Below, one piece after another: positions 11,367 to 21,747 of a DNA stretch of 64,000 nucleotides. The translations under genes were made by a program, and so were the position numbers. The DNA lies in assembly GCA_030248135.1 (NCBI GenBank), contig JASANC010005764.1:1-64000 (forward strand), in the 5' to 3' direction. The notes beneath the pieces were generated by a model. It was not told the DNA's origin, made no database searches, and was given only the letters and a program-made list of their open reading frames with translations. The first letter of the stretch is position 1. Each line of letters starts with the position of its first letter. The DNA is from Theristus sp. LFF4_11. Lineage: Eukaryota > Nematoda > Chromadorea > Monhysterida > Xyalidae.

Positions 11367-12399
11367 AGGGTTAGGGGCTTTGAAAAAAATTTTTTTTTTA
11401 TTTTTTATTTGTTTTTTTTTAAAAATTTTGGATTTTTTTTTCAAACTTAAAAAAAAATTTGAAAAATTTTTCTTCTACTTTGCTCTGAAAATTCGATTTA
11501 TGGCATAATTTTTTGAAAGTTCAAACCAAATTTTCTTCCCAACTTCTTTGTGTGCTTAGGTACATGTCATTATTTGGTCATTTTGACCGACGTACTCCAT
11601 GTTTTTCGATTTGGATGACTTCTAGAGTCAATTTTTAGCGTTGAAATGACTTAACTGAATTGAAATATCGTTTCAGAAATCGTTTTCTTGCAACTTAGAA
11701 CATGTTTTTTCAGTCGGTGGTAGGCCATGAGATGAACATGATATTTTGTTGATTGGCGTATGTTATAGGTCTACAATGGAGTTGTGCGATATATTGTTAA
11801 ACAATTGGAGCGGAGATGTTGGTTAATACCACATCACACGACCGTTTTTCAGATACCCGATAACATGGCCACATGTTAAAACTTGCGTGCTGAGCTAAAC
11901 TAACGTGTTAAACTTGCGTCTGTCAGTTGCCCGCAACGTGATCGCGAAATCATGGTACGTGTTTTCGATACGATGATTTGAAGAGTGGGCTCTCGCCATG
12001 TGGCAGATAGCATAGCTGGTTGAACCTGAAAGTAAGTGTCTTGGGGGGGGGCGACCGGGTCGACAGGGGTTGCCGACTTAGCTACAGCAAACAGGAATTT
12101 TTGAACACAGTCAAATTTTGGTAATTTTCTAAAGAGGAACAACTAAGAACGGTTCAATATTCAAGTACACGTCGAAAATTGTCCTGTTTTACTGTTGAAA
12201 ATGCAACTTTCCCTCTATGAAATGGACATAATTTCAATAAAACACGATTTTCGCTCTTATAGTTTTCCGGATCGTTCTGAAAATAGTCTAGATGAACTCA
12301 GCTCGACGAGACGCTTCGAACAAACCTAACTTGTAAAAAAAATTTTTTTTTTTTAAATTTTTTAATTTAAAAAAAATCCGGATTTTTTTCCCCTAACCC
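11367..12399. mobile_element. TIR element family B, long copy
   Basis: The element is flanked by TA at 11365 and 12400, beginning GGGTTAGGGGC and ending CTAACCC. Its right half matches 9232-9613. The left interior (about 11420-12010) is absent from the short copy. Subterminal sequence near 11470-11530 resembles family A, so the two families are probably related. No transposase frame is visible. Confidence 0.7.
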
Positions 12400-12422
12400 T
12401 AGGTGCGACCCGCGCCCGCCTA

Positions 12423-13401
12423 GGGCTGTTAAAAAAAATTTCAAAAATAAAAGTTGTGCTGAATCAATCAGGGAGTCCGAAGAACCACATATGATATGCA
12501 AGCGCCTCCCGAATGACTCCCGTTTGGCCGAACTTTGCAGATTTTGTTTTGGTGACCTCAATTACCCCTTTTTTAAACCGTCACCATGTCTCTTCTTGTG
12601 TTTTGAAGGTTTGACCTCCAAAACATCACTAATTGTCCCCAGCTAAGCTAATGCTAAAGTGAAGACAAACATACCGCCTTGAAATTCGATCAATTCTTCT
12701 GATGATGTCGCGACGACACGACACGAAGCAGCAACCAGACAACGTAGCGCTTGCGAACGGAGCAGCGAGCACAATCGGACGCTCTGCGGCGAGGCGAATC
12801 GTCACCTTATCTGCATCGGAAATGGTAGGCCAAGCTTTGGGACGCTCAAAAACTTCATCGCAGAAGTTGTTGAAGCCTAAAAAATCAATCGGTAAAACGG
12901 TCCAAAATTGATTGCTGACGGTTTTACGAGGTAATAATATCAAATGCAATCAAATTATTTGGTAAATCTGTTAGGCGTTTCGCCAATTATTCGTTGTACG
13001 CCGACACCGTTTGGACTCGTCAGCAACGATCGGTGTCACAGACACTTGAAAAGAATCACTTAAGAAAACACATGTGATACACTTAACAAAACAACCAAAA
13101 AACTTCAGTGAAGCAACAAACTGCAAGCACACCTTGTCGTTGACTCGTTTGTGATGCTGTTGATCCTGACTCCCTTGATTTTTCCTTTTACGGCCACCCA
13201 TCTTCGTTGCTCAAAACCAGAAACTGCAAGCACAGTAAATGCCAAAAGAAAATTTTTGTTGAACTTTCGAAAAAATTTGCCAAATTTGAGGTTTTCAGAG
13301 CATATTAGAGCTTAGAGGAAAATTTTTCGAATTAAAAAAATCGGCATTTTTGTTTTTTTAGTCACTTTTTTAAAAAAATTTTGATTTTTGTTTAACAACC
13401 C
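12423..13401 (+). mobile_element. TIR element family A, copy 3 with an insert
   Basis: It begins GGGCTGTTAAA after TA and ends TTTAACAACCC before TA, in the same orientation as copy 1. The usual body of about 720 bp is interrupted at about 12948-13242 by roughly 295 bp of unrelated sequence. AAATGC is present at both edges of the insert. Confidence 0.7.
13133..13201 (-). pseudogene. Possible captured first coding exon
   Basis: Inside the insert of element A copy 3, a minus-strand ATG opens a 23-codon frame starting MGGRKRKNQG, rich in Lys, Gln and His. It ends at a plausible AAG|GTGTGC splice donor in phase 0. The basic start resembles many nuclear or RNA-modifying proteins, but no family can be named. 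Because a donor is retained, the insert would derive from genomic DNA and not from processed mRNA. It is short enough to be chance. Confidence 0.3.
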
Positions 13402-14091
13402 TATGCCCGCCTCCCCCCCCCCCCAGCAGCCCAACCAACCCCCCTAGAACAACTGTGGGTCCGGCGGGGACAACCAATTTGCGAAACAAATCACGTTCAA
13501 CCTCTGGATGTCCGCCGACCGCGATCGATCTCAGTCAGAACACAGTCGGTTCCCATAGTTGGTTTCGTTTAGAACTTTTTTTGAAAATTTTGATCTTTGA
13601 ACCTGTCTTTATCTGGAACGTCGTAAATGGAACGTTATTACACTGCTAAAGTTGGCAAAATTGCGGATTGGATCGTTTCATCACGCAGCTTTTTGCATTT
13701 TTTGATTTCAGAGAATTTTTCTTGAATCGAGAATTGCACACCCTGATTTTGGAGGCACTCAATTCGATCACCGTCAGGCACAAGTGAAGGCACCGTCACT
13801 AATCGCAACAGCAATTTTGAAGTGCAGCGTTTGAGCATCACAATCACAATTGCAAGTTGGTTTTTGCTGTTTCATGTTTGTTGCTGATTTATTTTCTTAA
13901 ATATTGCAGTGAAAAAAGTGGGTTTATTCAAAATTGTTCCAAAGCTGGGGGGCGATACAGATGGCTGGATCAAGTTTTCCAGATAGATTGCTGCAAAATT
14001 TTTAGTAGCGGGAGTTTGTGACTTTGAGATTTGGGGGTCAAAATTTTTTAGTCTGATAGATAGTTACCTAAAACGTTGAAAAGCGATAAAA
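13402..14091. other. No clear gene; degenerate repeat and one open frame
   Basis: Starts with a short C-tract repeat. A minus-strand frame at 13638-13847 contains FSEIKKCKKLRDETIQ and has reasonable composition, but no splice context or family is recognisable. 13940-14060 is a degenerate relative of the GATA repeat (CCAGATAGATTGC). Confidence 0.5.
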
Positions 14092-14580
14092 ACGTAATAC
14101 TGTATTTGAAAACTGCCGTTTTACGGTTACGGATGAAAAAACTAACTTTACCACGGTCATGCTCCATTCAGTGCGTTCTTCTGAATTGGCATTTTGGGCT
14201 TTGATGATTTTTTGTGACCCAAGAAAAATCTAATTTTACCACGTTATTCTTGCTGGCAATTTTTGATTTTGTTGAAGTTTTTGCACACGCCTGAATCAGT
14301 GTTGTTTGGCTTTGAGGAAGATTTTTCCACCATAGCCAGGAAACCAATTTTTCTGAAACGTAATACTTTTGAAAACATGCCGTGCTGTTTTTTACGGTTA
14401 CGGTTGAAAAATCGAACGTTACCACGGTCATGTTCAGTTTCAATGCGTTCTTCTCTGAGTTGCCATTTTTGGTTTTGTCACATTTTTGCGATCTAAGTCA
14501 AAAAATCAATTCAGTTTCACCACGTTATTCAACACGTGTCGTGCGCTGTTTTTGGTTTTGATAAAATTTAAGACTCGCTT
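14092..14580. repeat. Two-unit diverged tandem repeat (~266 bp)
   Basis: ACGTAATAC near 14092 and 14358 starts two diverged copies. Both contain TTTTACGGTTACGG, TACCACGGTCATG, GTTCTTCT and ACCACGTTATTC in the same order. A weaker third piece may lie near 18985 after the foldback element. No coding potential was found. Confidence 0.6.
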
Positions 14581-14614
14581 TTTGAGAATACCGTCCCACC
14601 CCTCCCACCTCTAG

Positions 14615-17600
14615 GCACTAGAATGCAAAGTTTTTCCAATTTAGACAAATCATACATCATTCTGACCGTCTTGACGCGCTGATTCCGAAAATCACATTTA
14701 TTTTTTGATTCAAAGTCATTTAGGGCCCAAAAATGGCCAAAAACCGTTTTTTCGGGGCCCTTTCAAAAAATAGTGTTTTTTAAGCTTTTTAATGAAGCTA
14801 CGACAAAAATAAAAAACCATTCGATTTGTCTTGATCTGCTGAACATTTTTTACTAATATACTATGCCCTAAAAATGCGGTCTAAAGGGCTATTTTTTTAA
14901 AAAACTGGTTTTGGTCCTAGTATTTCACGTTTTTTGGTCCTTTAGAACCGTTTTCGGGGCATGGTATAGGGGTGCACCAAAAAGCTTTCCGAAAGAGCTA
15001 GCTTTGTGCAAAGTTTCATTTAAAAAAAAGGCGCCCCATGTAACTAAAAAATATTTTACTTTTGGTACCCGGATCGCGATTATGGTCAGCACGAAACCGA
15101 CATGCCCCTGAACATGTACCTGCTGCTGTCACCAGGCGTACTGCCAGACAGAACAAACTAGTGCACCTAAAAGCTCACCGCGCCAGCTTATTATGTCCTA
15201 GGAATTAGCTGATGAAACAATTATTCAGTGCCACAACAGCAAAGCAATTGTTGCTTTTGATTTGTCAATCTTTTCAACCTTTCAAAAAATAGTGTTTTTT
15301 TAGCTTTTTAATAAAGCTACGACAAAAATAAAAAAAACCATTCGATTCGTCTTGATCTGCTGAACATTTCCTATTAATATACTATGTTCTAAAAATGCGG
15401 TCTAAAAGGCTATTTTTAAAAAAAACTGGTTTTGGTTCCAGTATTTCACGTTTTTTGGTCCTTTAGAACCGTTTTCGGGGCATGGTATAGGGGTGCACCA
15501 AAAAGCTTTCTGAAAAAGCTAGCTTTGTGCAAAGTTTCATTTAAAAAAGGCGCCCCATGTAACTAAAAAATATTTTACTTTAGGTACCCGGATCGCGATT
15601 ATGGTCAGCACGAAACCGACATGCCCCTGAACATGTACCTGCTGCTGTGACCAGGCGCACTGCCAGACACAACAAACTAGTGCACCTAAAAGCTCAACGC
15701 ACAAGCTTATTATGTTCTAAGAATTAGCTGATGAAACAATTATTCAGTGCCACAACAGCAAAGCAATTGTTGCTTTCGATGTGTCAATCTTTTCAACCTT
15801 TCAAAAATAGTGTTTTTTAGCTTTTTAATGAAGCTACGACAAAAATAAAAAACCATGCGATTTGTCTTGATCTGCTGAACATTTTCTACTAATATACTAT
15901 GCCTTAAAAATGCGGTCTAAAGGGCTATTTTTTAAAAAAACTGGTTTTGGTCCCAGTATTTCACGTTTTTTGGTCCTTTAGAACCGTTTTCGGGGCATGG
16001 TATAGGGGTGCACCAAAAAGCTTTCCGAAAGAGCTAGCTTTGTGCAAAGTTTCATTTAAAAAAAGCCGCCCCATGTAACTAAAAAATATTTTACTTTTGG
16101 TACCGGGATCGCGATTATGGTCAGCACGAAACCGACATGCCCCTGAACATGTACCTGCTGCTGTGACCAGGCGTACTGCCAGACAGAACAAACTAATGTA
16201 TCTAAAAGCCCATGAGACCAGTTAATAATGTTCTAATCATCGGCTGATTAAACCACTATTCAGTTGCACAAAACCAGAGCAATATCGTTGCTTTCGCATG
16301 TGAGTTTGTCCCAGAAAACTGATAATACTGTCATGCAGTTTTCGATTCATATGGCGGACGCTTTTTCAAAATGAAATTTTGCATAGACCCAGCTTTTTCA
16401 GAATGTTTTTTAGTGCACACTCGTACTATGCCCCAAAAGCGCTTCCGAATCACTAAAAAACCCAAAAAAACAGTACTATCAGTACTCCAGAAAGATTCAC
16501 ATACGAAGGCAATAATTGTTCTGCTGTTGTAGCACTGAATAATTGTTTAATCAGCCGATTCTTAGAACATTATTAACTGGTCTCATGGGCTTTTAGGTGC
16601 ACTAGTTTGTTCTGTCTGGCAGTGCGCCTGGTCACAGCAGCAGGTACATGTTCAGGGGCATGTCGGTTTCGTGCTGACCATAATCGCGATCCGGGTACCA
16701 ACAGTAAAATACTTTTTAGTTACATGGGGACGCTTTTTTAAATGAAATTTCACACTGAGCTAGCTCTTGCGGAATGCTTTTCAGTGCACCCCTATACTAG
16801 GCCCCGAAAACGGTTCTCAGTCACTGAAAAAAACCGAAAACTAGCAGTACTATCAGTTTTTTTAGAAAAAGATTGACACATCGAAAGCAACAATTGCTTT
16901 GCTGTTGTGGCACTGAATAATTGTTTCATCAGCTAATTCCTAGAACATAATAAGCTGGTGCGGTGAGCTTTTAGGTGCACTAGTTTGTTCTGTCTGGCAG
17001 TACGCCTGGTCACAGCAGCAGGTACATGTTCAGGGGCATGTCGGTTTCGTGCTGACCATAATCGCGATCCGGGTACCAAAAGTGAAATATTTTTTAGTTA
17101 CATGGGGGACGCTTTTTTTAAATGAAATTTTACACTGAGCTAGCTCTTGCGGAATGCTTTTCAGTGCATCCCTATACTATGCCCCGAAAACGGTTCTAAA
17201 GGACCAAAAAACGTGAAATACTAGGACCAAAACCAGTTTTTTAAAAAATAGCCCTTTAGACCGCATTTTTAGGGCATAGTATATTAGTAGAAAATGTTCA
17301 GCAGATCAAGACAAATCGCATGGTTTTTTTATTTTTGTCGTAGCTTCATTAAAAAGCTAAAAAACACTATTTTTTGAAAGGTTGAAAAGATTGACACATC
17401 GAAAGCAACAATTGCTTTGCTGTTGTGGCACTGAATAATTGTTTCATCAGCTAATTCCTAGAACATAATAAGCTTGTGCGGTGAGCTTTTAGGTGCACTA
17501 GTTTGTTCTGTCTGGCAGTACGCCTGGTCACAGCAGCAGGTACATGTTCAGGGGCATGTCGGTTTCGTGCTGACCATAATCGCGATCCGGGTACCAAAAG

Positions 17601-18950
17601 TGAAATATTTTTTAGTTACATGGGGGACGCTTTTTTTAAATGAAATTTCACACTGAGCTAGCTCTTGCGGAATGCTTTTCAGTGCACCCCTATACTAGGC
17701 CCCGAAAACGGTTCTGAGTCACTGAAAAAAACCGAAAACTAGCAGTACTATCAGTTTTTTAGAAAAAGATTGACACATCGAAAGCAACAATTGCTTTGCT
17801 GTTGTGGCACTGAATAATTGTTTCATCAGCTAATTCCTAGAACATAATAAGCTGGTGCGGTGAGCTTTTAGGTGCACTAGTTTGTTCTGTCTGGCAGTAC
17901 GCCTGGTCACAGCAGCAGGTACATGTTCAGGGGCATGTCGGTTTCGTGCTGACCATAATCGCGATCCGGGTACCAAAAGTAAAATATTTTTTAGTTACAT
18001 GGGGCGCCTTTTTTTTAAATGAAACTTTGCACAAAGCTAGCTCTTTCGGAAAGCTTTTTGGTGCACCCCTATACCATGCCCCGAAAACGGTTCTAAAGGA
18101 CCAAAAAACGTGAAATACTAGGACCAAAACCAGTTTTTTTTAAAAAATAGCCCTTTAGACCGCATTTTTAGGGCATAGTATATTAGTAGAAAATGTTCAG
18201 CAGATCAAGACAAATCGCATGGTTTTTTATTTTTGTCGTAGCTTCATTAAAAAGCTAAAAAACACTATTTTTTATAAGGTTGAAAAGATTGACACATCGA
18301 AAGCAACAATTGCTTTGCTGTTGTGGCACTGAATAATTGTTTCATCAGCTAATTCCTAGAACATAATAAGCTGGTGCGGTGAGCTTTTAGGTGCACTAGT
18401 TTGTTCTGTCTGGCAGTACGCCTGGTCACAGCAGCAGGTACATGTTCAGGGGCATGTCGGTTTCGTGCTGACCATAATCGCGATCCGGGTACCAAAAGTA
18501 AAATATTTTTTAGTTACATGGGGCGCCTTTTTTTTAAATGAAACTTTGCACAAAGCTAGCTCTTTCGGAAAGCTTTTTGGTGCACCCCTATACCATGCCC
18601 CGAAAACGGTTCTAAAGGACCAAAAAACGTGAAATACTAGGACCAAAACCAGTTTTTTAAAAAAATAGCCCTTTAGACCGCATTTTTAGGGCATAGTATA
18701 TTAGTAAAAAATGTTCAGCAGATCAAGACGAATCGAATGGTTTTTTTTATTTTTGTCGTAGCTTCATTAAAAAGCTTAAAAAACACTATTTTTTGAAAGG
18801 GCCCCGAAAAAACGGTTTTTGGCCATTTTTGGGCCCTAAATGACTTTGAATCAAAAAATAAATGTGATTTTCGGAATCAGCGCGTCAAGACGGTCAGAAT
18901 GATGTATGATTTGTCTAAAGGGGGTTGGAAAAATCGGGTCTTAAGCACTC
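14615..18950. mobile_element. Foldback-type element with tandem-repeat arms
   Basis: The outer about 170 bp at 14615-14785 are the reverse complement of about 18780-18950, including TTTAGACAAATCATAC and GGCCAAAAACC. Inside, a repeat unit marked by GGTACCCGGATCGCGA occurs at 15064, 15583 and 16098 on the plus strand. It occurs inverted at about 16690, 17067, 17587, 17965 and 18483. Spacings are about 519 bp, or 377 bp where an internal segment is missing. The centre (about 16310-16500) is a more diverged inverted copy. The structure matches foldback/FB-like or Galileo-like elements with repetitive arms. No transposase gene is present. The repeated 66-codon frames in the units are conserved only because the DNA repeats. 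Confidence 0.75.
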
Positions 18951-19750
18951 CCAAAGTTAAATTCTCTATGTTATTCAGCGCTTTTTTCTGAATTGTTTTT
19001 TGGCGTTGTTGGAGTTTTTGTGGGGACAAAGGCAAAATCTGTGTCTGTGTGTGTGTTTTTTATATTTTTTTTTCTAATTTTGTTTTGGTTTTATTTTAAT
19101 TTCACAATGGGGGATTTTTACCATTATGGCGCATTTTGTTTTAAAAAAGGAATGCAATTTTTAAGTTTTTTTGCGTAAAAATCAAAAATTTATTTTTTTT
19201 GGCGTGTTATGGGTTATTTTGTAGTTATGTCCACTGACCGGCACACCAAGTTTTTATCGTAAAAATTTAGTACCACCGCACCGTTGCAGCTATTATATTG
19301 TCTTGCGGGGTTTTTAGCCAAACACTGTTGCGAAAATGTGTTCACTTCAGCAAATAAATTTTTAAACCTTGAATGCCAAGCAAAGAGGACTTGCTTGTAG
19401 CAGAGCTTTTTGTGGACCAACGATTAACCAAAGTCTAGTGTTAGCGCCCTGCGCCTTGCAATTTCGTGTCTAGTGCAATTTAGTGTGTAGGTCTAACGAC
19501 TTTAGGTGTCTGAGGCTGGGCGACCCAAACTCAAAAGGTTAGGTGTCAAAAGATTAGGCTACGTTGGGTTGGGTTAAAATTTTTAGGTGTCCATTATTAC
19601 AACTAGGTAATTATTTCATGTAAAATATCCTGGCAAAGCAGTATTATTTCTGATAAATAGCACCATCTTTCAGTAAAAACAATAGAATCACAATTTCGAA
19701 GAATCCTTAGGTCATGTCACACACTGTTCGGCTACTGTGCACGAAATCGA
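18951..19750. other. Intergenic sequence 3' of the EF-hand cluster
   Basis: AT-rich sequence with a GT-rich patch at about 19040-19060 and T-rich runs. No gene or RNA was recognised. The 3' UTR of the EF-hand gene ending at 19751 would run into this stretch. Confidence 0.6.
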
Positions 19751-20986
19751 TCAAAAGTTCTTAATTTTCTTCTCTATGTGTTTCATAGTAAATTTGATCC
19801 ACTCGTCCAGTGAAATGGCGCCATCGTCTGCAAAATAAATACGTATAAGATAGTCTCCAAGGCATCTAAATGTTGTCGAAATTTTTACGAGCGATAATTT
19901 GTTAAATAATTTATTGAATTTCAAGAAAATCTTGAATGACACGTGCTGCAGAATATATTAAAAAGAGCAGCGAGTTCTCAAATAAGTTATTTCTAAACAA
20001 CGTACGATTTTCGTCCATCGCTTGAAACTGAACTTTGCGCGCGTTCAAGCGATCCTCAGTTGTGTTGAAGAGTTCGGCAGTCAGTGGTGCTAATCCGTGT
20101 TTGCGTGGCGCCGATACGGCTTCTTCGATCATTCGGTCAAACTCGACCTCGAATAATGGTGTTGAACTGATTGTATGTGTGTTCAGCGATTCAATTCTAG
20201 GTAGTTTTTGTTTTTTAAGAGCAGCTTTTGGCGCGAGATATTTTGTGTTCTGTTTATTGCGCAGAAATGCAGACATCGTTGGAAAATGTTTCGAGAGGGA
20301 TTCGAACCAACGTCTCCGGTATTCCGAACCAGTGCCTTTGACCACTTGGCCTTAGGTTAGTGTCACGTGATCGAAGTCATCGATCCAGAATAGCACAGAC
20401 TGGTTGCAAATCTCATTGAGAGGAGGTTTCAAGACTTTTTCCGATGATGTCTCTCTTTCTACAAATAATTTTCTATTATCATAGGACTTACGACTTACCA
20501 TGGGGTATTCAACATGTACATTTGATATTAGGAAGTGCTGCTGCGATCTTACCGGATTGATCGATCCATCCCAGTCTGAGTCAGCCTTCATGAAGCAATC
20601 CACCAAGAAGTCATACAATTTACGACGTTCTGTTGAGTGCGGCTCATCGACTGCCTGAAAAGTTAAAACATGGGTGGAAGTGGGCTTAGGAGCCAGGGGT
20701 TGGTGAAATTCAACATTGATATACTATTGCGGCCGAATTTAGCGGGCCGAAATTGTTCAGACCGCATTAGAGGGGCGCAATTGAATACACGCTTAGTTCA
20801 ACTCTCTATTATTGTAAACGCCATGTTCCAGGGAAAGCTATACCATCAGGGTATTGGCCAAGTTCTGCCTCGTATAGTGGATGAAGCCCCAAAATATAAC
20901 AACAAAACGTAGCAATTTGTTTAGTTTTCTTTTCTGACCTTTTTATGGAATGCAATGAAGTCTTCTCGACTGGTTCCGGCGTCCAT
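19751..20986 (-). CDS. Small two-EF-hand calcium-binding protein, copy C
   Basis: Four coding exons join in phase: 20939-20986, 20553-20654, 20006-20147 and 19751-19827, giving 122 residues. The start MDAGTSREDFIAFHKK is chosen by alignment with the two neighbouring paralogues. EF loop 1 is DSDWDGSINPVE and loop 2 DENHDGAISLDE. Both have Asp at positions 1 and 5, Gly at 6 and Glu at 12, so both should bind calcium. Introns fall inside both loops: after residue 10 of loop 1 and inside codon 4 of loop 2. There is no signal peptide or membrane segment, so a soluble calcium buffer or sensor is likely. It is the most diverged of the three paralogues, mainly in exon 2 and the C terminus. Intron 2 contains a tRNA-like sequence at 20281-20356. 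A long frame reading through that intron is an artefact. Confidence 0.85.
20281..20356 (-). other. tRNA-like sequence (tRNA-derived repeat or pseudogene)
   Basis: On the minus strand the segment contains an A-box-like GGCCAAGTGGTCAAAGGC, an anticodon-arm-like CTGGT/ACCGG stem, and a B-box GGTTCGAATCC. The acceptor and T stems do not pair and the base at position 33 would be C, so it is unlikely to be a working tRNA. It may be the head of a SINE. Confidence 0.45.
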
Positions 20987-21747
20987 TTGTACTATATCGA
21001 TTGAAATGCGAAACTGAAATTACTGAAACAGTGTCTGATTCGTCTTCAGTGGTAGTGTCGCACAGAGTCTTCTTTTGCATTCAGAATTGTTTTCACATAA
21101 CGCACATTGCTCGTTGGTCACAAAAATGCTACTGCAAGTTTTTGAAAGAAATCAGCAGAAGAGTCATTGTTGCGCTTCAGTTTCACTTTGTGTTTAACCA
21201 CTTTTCAGGGGACACATACAGGTGGTTTGGTTTTGTCAAAATCTTTTGCCAGCAGCGGTATTTTGAAAAGCCAAAACTTTGGTCTGGTTTAGATGTTCTT
21301 TGCACAAATTGACAATGACTAAAAAAGAATTTAATCACCGAACTGATTAAACGTGCACACTAAGGATACACTTTTGTTTATTCAAATAAAGATGGCGACC
21401 ATCCATAGCTACAAATATTACTTTTATTGAACCTGACATGCAACATATGACAGTGAATGTTCTGTGATGTTTTCATTAAAATGGTTTTTGGAAAAGAAAC
21501 AATCGGTTATCAATTCATTGAATTTTTGAATCAATAAAACACCTAAGAACTTTAAACAATGACAAACTTAGTTACAGATAGAGCTCATTGCAGTACGCTA
21601 GTTAGTCCGATTGGATCTAATTTTTTTTGCTAACCACATTACTAGATATGGGAAGAAATGTCGGCATGCAATCATCATGGGTTTTCAAAAATTACTTACA
21701 GTGAAGTGATTTGATCATTAGTATCCTGTTTTGTTCATAATCGCATT
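20987..21747. other. Intergenic between EF-hand copies C and B
   Basis: This is about 760 bp of non-repetitive AT-rich sequence. It should contain the promoter and 5' UTR of copy C and the 3' UTR of copy B. No clear core promoter or other gene could be pointed out. Confidence 0.5.

Noticed and set aside
9177..12403. TTAGGG/CCCTAA-like sequence suggesting telomeric repeat
   Set aside because: Each occurrence is a single terminus of a TIR element and is not tandem.
14911..18646. A 66-residue frame repeated three times in identical form
   Set aside because: Identity follows from the repeat unit itself; the frame is broken in the other units and resembles no protein.
14615..18950. CRISPR-like or satellite array
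   Set aside because: Units are hundreds of bases long, in two orientations, within an animal genome; the foldback arrangement explains them.
19911..20345. A 144-residue minus-strand frame through EF-hand copy C
   Set aside because: It reads exon 3 plus intron 2, including the tRNA-like segment; the paralogues show that the intron is removed.
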